64,000 nt of DNA from Curtobacterium flaccumfaciens (GTDB lineage Bacteria; Actinomycetota; Actinomycetes; Actinomycetales; Microbacteriaceae): assembly GCF_013359815.1 (NCBI RefSeq), contig NZ_JABMCF010000036.1, positions 248,001-312,000 on the forward strand, read 5' to 3'. The position numbers and the translations under genes are program-made. Positions 54,245-63,551 of this stretch are shown here, in pieces. The notes under the pieces were generated by a model, which did not search any database, had not been told where the DNA came from, and saw only the letters and a program-made list of their open reading frames with translations. Each line of letters starts with the position of its first letter. Position 1 is the first letter of the stretch.

Positions 54245-55384
54245 TCAGCCGAGGGCGCGGACGGTCGCCACGGCGTCGGCCACGGCCCCGACGACGACCG
54301 GGACGTCGTCGGCCGTGAGGGCCGCGTCGAACGTCAGGCGGAGCGCGGTGCGCGCCACGTCCTCGGGGATCCCGAGCGCCGTGAGCACGTGGGAGGCCTC
54401 GGTGCTGCCCGCAGCACAGGCGCTGCCCGACGACGACACGACGTCGCGCTGCTCGAGCTCGAGCAGGACGGTCTCGCCGTTGACGCCCGGGAAGCAGAAC
54501 GACGCGTGCCCGGGCAGCCGGTGCTCCCGCGACCCGGTGACGAACGCGCCGGGGACCGCAGCGAGCACGCCGTCGAGCACCGCGTCGCGCACGGTGGTCG
54601 CTGTGCCCTCCCCCGACCGCAGCGTCTCCGCCGCCAGCCCGAGGGCGGTCGCCACCGCCACGGCGCCGGCGACGTCCTCGGTGCCGGACCGCCGTCCCCG
54701 TTCCTGTCCCCCGCCGTGCAGCAGCGGCTCGAGCGGGACACCGGCGCGCACGGCGAGCACGCCGGTGCCCTTCGGAGCACCGAGCTTGTGCCCGGACAAC
54801 GACAGCGCGTCGACGCCCAGCACCCCGAGACCGATCGGCAGCCAGGGCGCGGACTGCACAGCGTCGGTGTGGAACCGCGCCCCGACCTCGTGCGCCACCG
54901 CCGCGAGCGCGGGGACGTCCTGCACGGTGCCGATCTCGTTGTCGGCGTGCGCGATCGAGACGAGCGTGGTGTCCGAGCGGAGTGCCGCGCGCAGCACCGC
55001 CGGGTCGACGCGGCCGTCCGGGCCGACGGGCAGCACGGTGACGTCGAAGTCGTGGAAGCGGGCGAGGTACGCGCAGCTCTCCAGCACGGCCTCGTGCTCG
55101 ATGGCGCTCGTGACGACGTGCCGACCGCGGGGCGCGGCGAGGGCGATCCCCTTGATCGCGGTGTTCGCCCCCTCGGTGCCGCCGGTGGTGAAGACGACCT
55201 CGGCGGGCCGGCACCCGAGCACCCCGGCGACGACGGACCGTGCAGCGGTGAGTCCCCGCGCGGCCTCGTCCCCGACCCCGTGCGTCGACGAGGGGTTGCC
55301 GAACACCCCCGTCAGGTAGGGCCACATCGCCTCGAGCACCTCACGGCGGACCGGGGTGGTGGCGGCGCGGTCCAGGTAGAACAC
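54245..55384 (-). CDS. Cysteine desulfurase (NifS/IscS-like) of the nad operon
   Basis: PLP enzyme that takes sulfur from cysteine for iron-sulfur clusters. The 379-residue protein has the PLP lysine in LSGHKLGAPKGTG, the family N-terminus YLDRAATTPVRREVLEAM and the mobile cysteine loop SSGSACAAGSTEASHVL. GTG at 55384 lies 2 bp after the nadC stop. Its place at the end of nadA-nadB-nadC suggests it supplies the NadA 4Fe-4S cluster, as NifS does in Bacillus. Confidence 0.93.
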   Translation of the reverse strand: MFYLDRAATTPVRREVLEAMWPYLTGVFGNPSSTHGVGDEAARGLTAARSVVAGVLGCRPAEVVFTTGGTEGANTAIKGIALAAPRGRHVVTSAIEHEAVLESCAYLARFHDFDVTVLPVGPDGRVDPAVLRAALRSDTTLVSIAHADNEIGTVQDVPALAAVAHEVGARFHTDAVQSAPWLPIGLGVLGVDALSLSGHKLGAPKGTGVLAVRAGVPLEPLLHGGGQERGRRSGTEDVAGAVAVATALGLAAETLRSGEGTATTVRDAVLDGVLAAVPGAFVTGSREHRLPGHASFCFPGVNGETVLLELEQRDVVSSSGSACAAGSTEASHVLTALGIPEDVARTALRLTFDAALTADDVPVVVGAVADAVATVRALG

Positions 55385-55386
55385 GG

Positions 55387-56289
55387 TCAGTTCCGCACCG
55401 GCACCGCGACGTGCTCGGGCACCGCGACGTCGATGTCGAGTCCGAGGTCGAGCGCCCGCGCCGAGTGGGTCAGCGCCCCGACCGAGATGACGTCGACGCC
55501 GGTCGCCGCGATCGCCGCGACGGTGTCGAGCGACACGCCTCCCGAGGCCTCGACGAGCGCGCGGCCGGCGACGATGCCGACCCCGGTCACGAGTTCGTCC
55601 GGGGTGAAGTTGTCGAGCATGATCGTGTCGACCCCGGCCGCGACGACGGGTTCGATCTGGTCGGTCCGGTCCACCTCGACCTCCACGTGCACGGTGTGCC
55701 CGAGCCGCTGGCGGGCCTGGGCGATCGCGTCGCCGATGCCGATGCCGCCGGCCAGGAGCACCGCCAGGTGGTTGTCCTTCGCGAGCACGGCGTCGGACAG
55801 CGAGGTGCGGTGGTTGTGCCCGCCGCCGCACCGGACCGCGTACCGCTCGAGTGCTCGGAGGCCGGGCGTCGTCTTCCGGGTGTCGACGATCCGCGCCGAG
55901 GTGCCCGCGGCGGCCGCGACGTGCGCCGCGGTGGTCGTCGCGATGCCCGACATCCGCTGGACCAGGTTGAGGGCGACCCGCTCGGCCCGCAGCACGGCAC
56001 GAGCCGACCCGGTCACGGTCGCGAGGACGTCACCCGCGACGAAGTACGTCCCGTCGGCGACGTGCACGACGGCGTGGATCGCCGGGTCGACGGCGTGCAT
56101 CACGGCGACGAACACCGCCCCGCCGCTCAGCACGCCGGGCTCGCGTGCGCCGAGGGTCGCGGTCGCGGTCGCCTCGGCGGGGATCAGGGTCTCGCTGGTG
56201 ACGTCGCCCCAGGGCGCGTCCTCCTCGAGCGCGGTCTCGATCACGCGACGGAGCGCGTGCGGCGGGATGGTGCCGGGGTCGGTGGTCAT
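55387..56289 (-). CDS. nadC: NadC, quinolinate phosphoribosyltransferase
   Basis: Makes nicotinate mononucleotide from quinolinate and PRPP. The 300-residue protein has EDAPWGDVTSETL, the substrate motif IVDTRKTTPGLRALERYAVRCGG (key residues DTRKTTPG) and VDTIMLDNFTP, ending in the barrel strands ASGGVSLDTVAAIAATGVDV (key ASGG). It overlaps nadB by ATGA at its start and is followed by the desulfurase gene. Confidence 0.96.
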   Translation of the reverse strand: MTTDPGTIPPHALRRVIETALEEDAPWGDVTSETLIPAEATATATLGAREPGVLSGGAVFVAVMHAVDPAIHAVVHVADGTYFVAGDVLATVTGSARAVLRAERVALNLVQRMSGIATTTAAHVAAAAGTSARIVDTRKTTPGLRALERYAVRCGGGHNHRTSLSDAVLAKDNHLAVLLAGGIGIGDAIAQARQRLGHTVHVEVEVDRTDQIEPVVAAGVDTIMLDNFTPDELVTGVGIVAGRALVEASGGVSLDTVAAIAATGVDVISVGALTHSARALDLGLDIDVAVPEHVAVPVRN

Positions 56290-57953
56290 GCGGGTACCTC
56301 CTGCGGGACGGCTGCGGAGCCGTCGGCGCGTTCGTCCGTGTGCTCGTCGGGGTGTGCGTCGGTGGGGTCGGCGACCCAGGCGTACGAGGCCGGGGCAGTG
56401 GGGTCGGTGTCGGGGTGGTCGGTGCGGGCGTGCGCCCCGCGCGACTCGGTGCGGGCCTCGGCGGCGAGCGCGACGAGCCGGGCCAGGTCGAGCAGCGCAC
56501 GGTCCTCGTGCTCGCGCACGCCGCCGCCGGTCGGCGCGGTCAGCGCGTCGAGGTCGCGGCGCGCGCTGGCCAGCCCGACGGCGTCACGGAGCAGCCCGAC
56601 GCGGTCCGTCATGACGGACTGGACCACCTGCCGGACCGCACCCAGGTCGTCGAGGTGGGTCGCGCCTCCAGGCAGGGTCGGACGGGAGGAACGGATCGCG
56701 TCGGCCACTCGGGGCACGCTGGTGACGTGGAGACCGGCGTCCCCGCGCAGGCGGAGCAGGCCGGGTCGCGGTGCGGCGACCGCGTCCGCTGCGCGGACCG
56801 CGAAGACGAGTCCCTCGAGCAGGGAGTTCGAGGCGAGCCGGTTGGCGCCGTGGACGCCGGTGCAGGCGGCTTCACCGACGGCGAGGAGTCCGGGCAGGCT
56901 GGTGCGGCCCTCGGCGTCGGTGGCGATGCCGCCCATCGAGTAGTGCGCGGCCGGTGCGACCGGGACGCCCTCGCGGGTCCAGTCGAACCCGGCGGCGCGG
57001 GTGGCCCGGGTGAGTCCGGGGAACCGCGTGACCAGGAACCCGGCGTCGAGGCCGGTGGCGTCGAGGAGCACGGGTGCGCCGCCCTGGTCACGCACCGCGG
57101 CGGCGATCCCCCGGGCGACGACGTCACGCGGGGCGAGCTCGGCGTCCGGGTGCACGTCGGTCATGAAGCGGTGCCCGGCGGCATCACGGAGGACGGCGCC
57201 CTCACCGCGGACGGCTTCGGACACCAGGCCGCCACCGGGGACCGCCAGCCGCGTCGGGTGGAACTGGACGAACTCCAGGTCGGCGAGGACGGCACCGGCG
57301 CGCCAGGCGGCGGCGACCCCGTCGCCGGTGGCGACCAGGGGGTTCGTCGTCTCGCGGTACAGGTGTCCGGCTCCCCCGGACGCGATGACGACGGCGTCCG
57401 CGTCGAGCCGGCGGGGTTCCCCGAGCAGGTCGAGGACGTCGACGCCGACGACCACGCCGCCGCGGACGACGAGGTCGGTCAGGCTCGTGCGCTCGAGGAT
57501 CGTGACGTGCCGTCGGTGCAGTGCCGCGATGAGGGTGCGTTCGATGGCGGCTCCGGTCGCGTCACCGTCGGCGTGCACGACGCGCCACCGGCCGTGCGCG
57601 GCTTCACGACCGCGTGCGAGGTCGTCGCCGTACCGGTCGAGGGTCGCCGGGTCCGACGACCGGTCGAAGGGCACCCCGAGGGCGAGCAGGTCGCGGACGC
57701 GGGCCGGGCCGTCGGTGCACAGGACCTCGACGGCCCGGGCATCGGCGCTGCCCGCCGCGGCGACGTGGGTGTCGGCCTGGTGCAGTGCCGCGGAGTCGTC
57801 GGCACCGAGCGCCACCGCGATGCCGCCCTGGGCGTACGCGGTGGCGCTGTCGGCGAGCGCCCCCTTCGTCACCAGGGTGACGTCGTGCAGGGCACTGGCG
57901 CGGATCGCTGCGGTCAGGCCGGCGATGCCGGACCCGACGATGACGACGTGCAC
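56286..57953 (-). CDS. nadB: NadB, L-aspartate oxidase
   Basis: Flavoprotein that oxidises aspartate to iminoaspartate for NadA. The 555-residue protein has the FAD motif VIVGSGIAGLTAAIRA near the N-terminus, the SATAYAQGGIAVAL segment and the active-site run EFVQFHPTRLAVPGGG, with HYSMGGIATDAEGRTS and GANRLASNSLLEGLVF later. GTG at 57953 has GGGAG 7 nt upstream. The C-terminal 60 residues are acidic and Pro/Thr rich, an extension seen in some actinobacteria. Confidence 0.95.
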   Translation of the reverse strand: MHVVIVGSGIAGLTAAIRASALHDVTLVTKGALADSATAYAQGGIAVALGADDSAALHQADTHVAAAGSADARAVEVLCTDGPARVRDLLALGVPFDRSSDPATLDRYGDDLARGREAAHGRWRVVHADGDATGAAIERTLIAALHRRHVTILERTSLTDLVVRGGVVVGVDVLDLLGEPRRLDADAVVIASGGAGHLYRETTNPLVATGDGVAAAWRAGAVLADLEFVQFHPTRLAVPGGGLVSEAVRGEGAVLRDAAGHRFMTDVHPDAELAPRDVVARGIAAAVRDQGGAPVLLDATGLDAGFLVTRFPGLTRATRAAGFDWTREGVPVAPAAHYSMGGIATDAEGRTSLPGLLAVGEAACTGVHGANRLASNSLLEGLVFAVRAADAVAAPRPGLLRLRGDAGLHVTSVPRVADAIRSSRPTLPGGATHLDDLGAVRQVVQSVMTDRVGLLRDAVGLASARRDLDALTAPTGGGVREHEDRALLDLARLVALAAEARTESRGAHARTDHPDTDPTAPASYAWVADPTDAHPDEHTDERADGSAAVPQEVPA

Positions 57954-57985
57954 GGTGGTCTCCCTCGTTCGGTCGGCTCCGCGTC

Positions 57986-59257
57986 TCAGCCGCGCGGCTT
58001 GGCCGCGAGCATGCGCTCGAGCGCGACCTTGGCGTCGGCCTGCACGTCGGCGGGGACGACGATCTCGTTGAGGACCTCGCCCCGGACGAGTGCTTCGAGC
58101 ACCCAGGCGAGGTAGCCCGGGTGGATCCGGTACATCGTCGAGCAGGGGCAGACGACCGGGTCGAGGCAGAAGATCGTGTGCTGCGGGTACTCGGCGGCGA
58201 GCCGGTTCACCATGTTGATCTCGGTGCCGATCGCGAACGTCGTCGGCTCGGTGGCCGCGGCGACGGTCTTCCGGATCAGGTCGGTGCTGCCGGCGTGGTC
58301 GGCGGCGTCGACGACGGCCATCGGGCACTCCGGGTGCACGATGACCTGCACGCCCGGGTGCTCGCGGCGGGCCTGGTCGATCTGGTCGACGGTGAAGCGG
58401 CGGTGCACCGAGCAGAAGCCGTGCCAGAGGATGACCTTCGCCGCTTCGAGGTCGCTCGTCTCGTTGCCGCCGAGGGGCTTCCGGGGGTTCCACATCGGCA
58501 TCAGGTCGGTGCTGATGGCCATCGCCTTCGCGGTGTTGCGGCCGAGGTGCTGGTCGGGGAAGAACAGGACGCGCTGCCCGCGCTCGAAGGCCCACTCGAG
58601 GACGGTCGCGGCGTTCGACGAGGTGCAGACGATGCCGCCGTTGCGACCGCAGAAGGCCTTGAGGTCGGCGGCGGAGTTCATGTAGGTGACCGGGATCACG
58701 GGGACGCGGCCGTCGGCGTCGGGCTCGGTGCCGTACACCGCGGTCAGTTCCGCCCACGCCGCCTCGACGCTGTCGATGTCGGCCATGTCGGCCATCGAGC
58801 AGCCGGCGGCCAGGTTCGGCAGGATCACGCGCTGGTCGTCGCGCGCCAGGATGTCGGCCGTCTCGGCCATGAAGTGCACGCCGCAGAACACGATCGCCTC
58901 GGCGTCGGGCTTCGTCAGGGCGGCGTTCGCGAGTTGGAACGAGTCGCCGAGGAAGTCCGCGTGCCGGACGACCTCGTCGCGCTGGTAGAAGTGCCCGAGG
59001 ACGACGACCCGGTCGCCGAGGGTGGCCTTCGCCCGCTCGATGCGCTCGTGGAGCTCGTCGGTCGGGGTCGTCTTGTACTCGTCGGGCAGGACACCCTGGC
59101 GCGGGGCGCTCGTCGGGATGACGTCGGACATCGACGACCCCGGGCCGTACCCGGGGCGGGAGTCGAAGTCCCACGTCGGCATCGCGAGGTCGGGCGTGCA
59201 GGTGCTGCCGCCGGCCTTGCCGTTGGAGATGAGTTCGATCGTCGTGGCGATGGACAC
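57986..59257 (-). CDS. nadA: NadA, quinolinate synthase
   Basis: 4Fe-4S enzyme that condenses iminoaspartate with dihydroxyacetone phosphate to quinolinate. The 423-residue protein has VVVLGHFYQRDEVVRHAD, the cysteine in IVFCGVHFMAETAD, AFCGRNGGIVCTSSNA, and the C-terminal cysteine cluster with IVHPECPMAVVDAAD and FCLDPVVCPCSTMY. The start is GTG at 59257, 8 bp after the nrtR stop. It is the second gene of the nrtR-nadABC-desulfurase operon. Confidence 0.96.
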   Translation of the reverse strand: MSIATTIELISNGKAGGSTCTPDLAMPTWDFDSRPGYGPGSSMSDVIPTSAPRQGVLPDEYKTTPTDELHERIERAKATLGDRVVVLGHFYQRDEVVRHADFLGDSFQLANAALTKPDAEAIVFCGVHFMAETADILARDDQRVILPNLAAGCSMADMADIDSVEAAWAELTAVYGTEPDADGRVPVIPVTYMNSAADLKAFCGRNGGIVCTSSNAATVLEWAFERGQRVLFFPDQHLGRNTAKAMAISTDLMPMWNPRKPLGGNETSDLEAAKVILWHGFCSVHRRFTVDQIDQARREHPGVQVIVHPECPMAVVDAADHAGSTDLIRKTVAAATEPTTFAIGTEINMVNRLAAEYPQHTIFCLDPVVCPCSTMYRIHPGYLAWVLEALVRGEVLNEIVVPADVQADAKVALERMLAAKPRG

Positions 59258-59265
59258 GGGGCTTC

Positions 59266-59973
59266 CTATCGGTTCCGCTGCTGGTGCTGATCGGCCCCGG
59301 TCTGCAGCGGGCCGTTGTCCGCGTAGGCCAGGTCGGGGTTCGAGCGGTACAGCCGGGCCGGACGGTGCCGGCCCCCGCTCGTGGTCTCGTCGGTCGGCAG
59401 GACCGCGTCGGTCTTCTCGACCTGCCGACGGAAGTTCGCGGGGTCGAGTGCTCGGCCGAGCACCGCCTCGTACACGCCGCGGAGTTCGGCGAGGGTGAAG
59501 CGGTCACCGAGGAACGCCTGCGCGATCCGGGAGTACGACATCTTGTTGCGCAGCCGCCACAGGGCGTACTCGACGATGCGGTCGTGGTCGAAGGCGAGCG
59601 GCGGGTGCTCGTCGGCCAGGAACCACCGGACGTTCCAGTCGTCGGGCACGACGTTCGCCTCGTCCGGGTGCACGAGTGCCCAGTACACGATCGACACCAC
59701 GCGGCTCGGGGAGCGTCCGACGTCACCGAAGGCGTAGAGCTGCTCGAGGTACCGCGGCTGGACGTTCGTCGTCTCGCGCAGTCGGGCGGCCGCGGAGTCC
59801 TCGAGGCCCTCGTCGTCGCCGACCCAGCCGCCGGGGAGCGCCCAGGAACCCTCGAACGGTTCGGCGACGCGACGGACGAGCGGCATCCACAGCGCCGGCG
59901 CCCCGGTGTCGGGGTGCGGGCGCAGTGCGACGATCACGGTGGAGACCGCGACGCGGATGCCTGCTTCGTCCAT
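59266..59973 (-). CDS. nrtR: NrtR, Nudix-related regulator of NAD biosynthesis
   Basis: The 235-residue protein has an N-terminal Nudix-like domain (about 5-140) and a C-terminal winged helix (about 145-220, MSYSRIAQAFLGDRFTLAEL). The catalytic Nudix box REUxEExGU is degenerate (RLRETTNVQP), as in NrtR, which binds ADP-ribose rather than hydrolysing it. It lies at the head of the nad operon, and opposed AGTGTCA sites occur before its start, so autoregulation and control of NAD synthesis are likely. Confidence 0.92.
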   Translation of the reverse strand: MDEAGIRVAVSTVIVALRPHPDTGAPALWMPLVRRVAEPFEGSWALPGGWVGDDEGLEDSAAARLRETTNVQPRYLEQLYAFGDVGRSPSRVVSIVYWALVHPDEANVVPDDWNVRWFLADEHPPLAFDHDRIVEYALWRLRNKMSYSRIAQAFLGDRFTLAELRGVYEAVLGRALDPANFRRQVEKTDAVLPTDETTSGGRHRPARLYRSNPDLAYADNGPLQTGADQHQQRNR

Positions 59974-59979
59974 GGTGGA

Positions 59980-60026
59980 GATAGTGTCAACCTGACTCGA
60001 AGTGTTCGGGTTGGGATGACACTATC
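59980..60026. promoter_or_regulatory. NrtR operator region with opposed AGTGTCA half-sites
   Basis: GATAGTGTCA (59980-59989) and TGACACTATC (60017-60026) form a 10-bp inverted repeat. Between them a weaker pair, TGACTCG and AGTGTTC, gives four half-sites in about 45 bp. The array covers the promoter region of the nrtR-nadABC operon. Confidence 0.72.
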
Positions 60027-60117
60027 ACTGCCGACGCGGCGCGCTCGTCACGAGCCGGAAACAGATCGTCACGGGGCCGAAAACTCCCGGAGGGCCGTCG
60101 CGGTTAGCGTGGAGGAC

Positions 60118-60399
60118 ATGACGACGGTGACGAGGGTGCATGCCGTGGTGTCGGGGACGGTCCAGGGGGTCGGCTTCCGGTACTGGACCGCTCGGAAGGC
60201 GGACGGGCTCGACCTCGTCGGCTACGCGAGGAACCTCTGGGACGGCACGGTGGAGGTCGAGGCCGAGGGACCCTCGGTCGCCGTCGACTCGTTGGTCGAG
60301 TGCCTGCGCACCGGGCCACCGTCGGCGACCGTGACCGACGTCAGCCTGCGGTCGGTGGTGCCGCACGGCGACGCCGACGGGTTCGCGATCCTGCACTGA
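60118..60399 (+). CDS. acyP: Acylphosphatase
   Basis: Small enzyme that hydrolyses acyl phosphates. The 93-residue protein has VVSGTVQGVGFRYWTARKAD with the catalytic Arg at 21 and GYARNLWDGTVEVEAEG with the catalytic Asn at 39. The length is typical. A TAGCGT box lies 7 nt before ATG at 60118 (with GGAG in between), so it may be leaderless. It is divergent from nrtR. Confidence 0.96.
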   Translation: MTTVTRVHAVVSGTVQGVGFRYWTARKADGLDLVGYARNLWDGTVEVEAEGPSVAVDSLVECLRTGPPSATVTDVSLRSVVPHGDADGFAILH

Positions 60400-60566
60400 G
60401 ACGACGTGCGTGGGAGCTGCGCCGACGAGCGGCCGGCTCGGCACCGATCGTTCACCTGCGGATGTCGGAGCGAAGCGGAATAATCGCATCCACTCAGGGA
60501 GTTGGCCTGTCTGCGCGTCCTGCGCCACACCCGTTCCACCCGTCGTGACCCACCAGGAGCACCCGC

Positions 60567-62048
60567 ATGACCCAGGCCGTCGATTCCGCCCCCCGCACGG
60601 GAAGCGTCTCGCAGCCGTCCGCTGCCGAGACCCGACTCGTGATCGGGCTGCTGCTCGTCTCCGCGTTCGTCGTCATCCTCAACGAGACCATCATGGGCGT
60701 GGCCCTGCCCCGGCTCATGGACGACCTGGACATCAGCGCCGCGACCGGCCAGTGGCTGACCACCGGCTTCCTGCTCACCATGGCGGTCGTCATCCCGATC
60801 ACCGGGTTCCTGCTGCAGCGCTTCAACACCCGACCGGTGTTCGTCTGGGCGATGGGCCTGTTCTCGGTCGGCACGCTGATCGCCCTGCTCGCGCCGGGCT
60901 TCACCGTCCTGCTCGTCGGCCGCATCGTGCAGGCCAGCGGCACCGCGATCATGATGCCGCTGCTGATGACGACGGTCCTGACCCTCGTCGACCCCGCACA
61001 CCGTGGCCGCATCATGGGCAACATCTCGATCGTCATCTCGGTCGCTCCGGCCATCGGCCCGACGATCTCCGGCCTGATCCTCAACGCGTTCTCGTGGCGC
61101 TGGCTGTTCGGCTTCGTGCTGCCCATCGCGATCGCGGCGCTCATCCTCGGCATGGTCAAGGTGCAGAACGTCTCGACGCCGCGCAAGGCACCGATCGACG
61201 TCGTCTCGGTCGTGCTCTCCGCCTTCGCGTTCGGCGGCATCGTCTACGGCCTGTCCAGCATCGGCGAAGCCGGCACGACCGGTCCGCTCGTCCCGGTGAC
61301 CGCCCTGGTCGTCGGTGCCGTCGCCCTCGCGGTGTTCATCGTCCGGCAGACGCGCCTGCAGCGCACCGACAGCGCCCTGCTCGACCTGCGCACCTTCCGC
61401 ACCCGTGGCTTCACGGTGCCGATCGTCGCGATGGGCCTGAGCTTCATGGCGATGTTCGGCACGCTCATCCTGCTGCCGATCTACCTGGAGCGCGTGCTCG
61501 GCCTCGAGGTCCTGCAGGTCGGCCTGCTGCTGCTCCCCGGTGGGCTGCTGATGGGCCTGCTCTCCCCCATCGTCGGGCGCATCTACGACCGCCGCGGCCC
61601 GCGCGTGCTGCTCATCCCCGGATCGATCATCGTCAGCGCCGTGCTCTGGGCGCTCTCCACCGTGGGTGTCGACACCAGCGTGTGGTTCGTCCTCGGTGCC
61701 CACGTGGTGCTGAGCATCGGCCTGGCCCTGACCTTCACGCCGCTGTTCACCGCGGCGCTCGGTGGGCTGCCCCCGAAGCTGTACTCGCACGGCAGCGCGG
61801 TGCTCGGCACGGCGCAGCAGCTCGCCGGAGCGGCGGGCACGGCCCTGTTCGTCACGCTGCTGACGATCGGTGCGGCCACCGCCGTCGAGGGCTCCGGTGC
61901 CCGCGGGGTCCAGGTGGCCACCGCGTCGGGCGTCGGCACCGCCTTCATGGTCGGCGCGATCATCTCGCTGTTCGGCATCCTCGCGTCGGTGTTCGTCCGC
62001 CGGCCCGAGGTGCCCGAGGGCGCGCCGACGCCCCCGCCCGTGCACTGA
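60567..62048 (+). CDS. MFS drug:H+ antiporter, DHA2 family
   Basis: A 493-residue exporter with about 14 hydrophobic segments. Helix 1 reads VVILNETIMGVALPRLMDDL, and the C motif appears as IVISVAPAIGPTISGLIL. The motif A loop is weak (GFLLQRFNTRPVFVW). It has no adjacent regulator, and the substrate is unknown. CAGGAG lies 8 nt before ATG at 60567; a TAATCG box at about 60480 may be its -10. Confidence 0.93.
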   Translation: MTQAVDSAPRTGSVSQPSAAETRLVIGLLLVSAFVVILNETIMGVALPRLMDDLDISAATGQWLTTGFLLTMAVVIPITGFLLQRFNTRPVFVWAMGLFSVGTLIALLAPGFTVLLVGRIVQASGTAIMMPLLMTTVLTLVDPAHRGRIMGNISIVISVAPAIGPTISGLILNAFSWRWLFGFVLPIAIAALILGMVKVQNVSTPRKAPIDVVSVVLSAFAFGGIVYGLSSIGEAGTTGPLVPVTALVVGAVALAVFIVRQTRLQRTDSALLDLRTFRTRGFTVPIVAMGLSFMAMFGTLILLPIYLERVLGLEVLQVGLLLLPGGLLMGLLSPIVGRIYDRRGPRVLLIPGSIIVSAVLWALSTVGVDTSVWFVLGAHVVLSIGLALTFTPLFTAALGGLPPKLYSHGSAVLGTAQQLAGAAGTALFVTLLTIGAATAVEGSGARGVQVATASGVGTAFMVGAIISLFGILASVFVRRPEVPEGAPTPPPVH

Positions 62049-62154
62049 CCGACGAGCCTCTCGCACTGACCGACGAGCCGGGCCGACGCCGAACCCGTGA
62101 CGGGACCGGCGCCGGCCCGCGCCCGTCTCCGGACCGCGTGGCAGGGTGGGCGCC

Positions 62155-63402
62155 ATGCGGTCGACGACGAGCGAGCTCAACTGGTCCGGCACGGTCACGT
62201 ACACGGCCGAACGGGTCGTCCGCCCGTCGTCGATCGACGAGGCCGCCCAGATCGTGGCCGACGCCGATCGGGTGCACGGTCTCGGCACCCGGCACTCGTT
62301 CAACGACGTCGCCGACACCGCAGGCACCCTGCTCGACCTGACCGGCGTCCCCACCGACCTGGTCGTCGACGCCGAGCACCGCACCGTGACGCTCGGGGCC
62401 GGCACCCGGTACGGCGACGTCGCGGCCGACATCGACCGTGCCGGGTTCGCCCTGCACAACACGGGGTCCCTGCCGCACATCTCCGTCGGGGGTGCGGTCG
62501 CGACCGGCACCCACGGTTCCGGCACGGCACTGGGCTCGCTCGCCACCGCGGTGCGCGCGTTCGAGGTGCTCGGTCCGGACGGCTCCGCCCGGACGATCGA
62601 CCGGACGGACCCCGCGTTCGACGGTGCCGTGCTGCACCTCGGACTGCTCGGCATCGTGACCCGGGTGACCCTCGACGTCGAACCGTCCTACCGGATGCGT
62701 CAGGATGTCTACGGCGCGATCCCCTGGGACACCTTCACGGCGAACGTCGCTGACGTGCACGCCGCCGCGTACTCGGTGTGCGCCTACACCGTGTTCGGCG
62801 ATGCGATCACCGAGGTCCTGGTGAAGTCGCGCGTCCCCGAGGGCGCCGAGGACGTGCCGGTCCCGGAGACCCTGGCCGGCGCACACCGCCTGCCCGGCAC
62901 ACCCGGCGACGACCACCGGACCGCGCGCGACGGCTCGGTCGGCCCGTGGTGGGACCGCCTGCCGCACTTCCCGATCGGGTCCGTCCCGAGCCACGGGTCC
63001 GAGGTGCAGAGCGAGCACTTCGTCCCGCTCCGGCACGCGGCGGCAGCCCTCGACGCGCTCCGCGGGCTCGCCGACCGGATCCAGCCGCACCTGCACGTCT
63101 GCGAACTCCGGACGATGGCGGCGGACGACCTCTGGCTCAGCCCGACCCAGGGCGAGGACGTCCTCTGCATCGCGTTCACCTGGAAGAAGCACCCGACCGA
63201 GGTCGCCGCGCTCCTGCCCGACCTGGAGTCCCGGCTCGCGGCCTTCGACGGCCGACCACACTGGGGCAAGATGAGCTCGCTCGACCACGCGGCGATCGCC
63301 GGGCTGTACCCGCGGCTGGCGGACTTCCGCGACCTCGTCGCCCGGGCCGACCCGGAGCGGACGTTCGCATCCGCGTTCGGCGAGCGCGTGCTCGGGACCT
63401 GA
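62155..63402 (+). CDS. FAD-dependent alditol/xylitol oxidase-like protein (VAO family)
   Basis: The 415-residue protein resembles Streptomyces alditol oxidase (AldO). The covalent FAD histidine is in VHGLGTRHSFNDVADT (His47), and the second FAD region is SVGGAVATGTHGSGTALGSL. The C-terminal substrate domain ends FASAFGERVLGT. A polyol oxidase role is likely but other sugar-acid oxidases share the pattern. ATG at 62155 is preferred; GTG at 62146 is an alternative. It lies downstream of the MFS gene on the same strand with a 106-bp gap. Confidence 0.87.
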   Translation: MRSTTSELNWSGTVTYTAERVVRPSSIDEAAQIVADADRVHGLGTRHSFNDVADTAGTLLDLTGVPTDLVVDAEHRTVTLGAGTRYGDVAADIDRAGFALHNTGSLPHISVGGAVATGTHGSGTALGSLATAVRAFEVLGPDGSARTIDRTDPAFDGAVLHLGLLGIVTRVTLDVEPSYRMRQDVYGAIPWDTFTANVADVHAAAYSVCAYTVFGDAITEVLVKSRVPEGAEDVPVPETLAGAHRLPGTPGDDHRTARDGSVGPWWDRLPHFPIGSVPSHGSEVQSEHFVPLRHAAAALDALRGLADRIQPHLHVCELRTMAADDLWLSPTQGEDVLCIAFTWKKHPTEVAALLPDLESRLAAFDGRPHWGKMSSLDHAAIAGLYPRLADFRDLVARADPERTFASAFGERVLGT

Positions 63403-63451
63403 CCCGGGCCTCCCGGCCGCGCCCCGCGCCCCGCGCCCGCGCCCACGTGTC

Positions 63452-63513
63452 GGAACCAGGTTCCGGACACGGAACCGCGGGACGGCGCGGTGCTGTGTCC
63501 GGAACCTGGTTCC
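63452..63513. repeat. 19-bp arm inverted repeat (palindrome family 3)
   Basis: GGAACCAGGTTCCGGACAC (63452-63470) is the exact reverse complement of 63495-63513, with a 24-nt loop. Each arm also contains a smaller palindrome, GGAACC-A-GGTTCC. It lies between convergent genes and probably acts as a terminator. Confidence 0.7.
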
Positions 63514-63551
63514 CGGTGCGGGAACGCGCCCGACGCGACCCCCTCCAGCGG

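Noticed and set aside
56286..59726. A 1146-codon open frame joining nadB upstream through nadA
   Set aside because: Only the part from 57953 matches NadB. The rest is nadA read in another frame.
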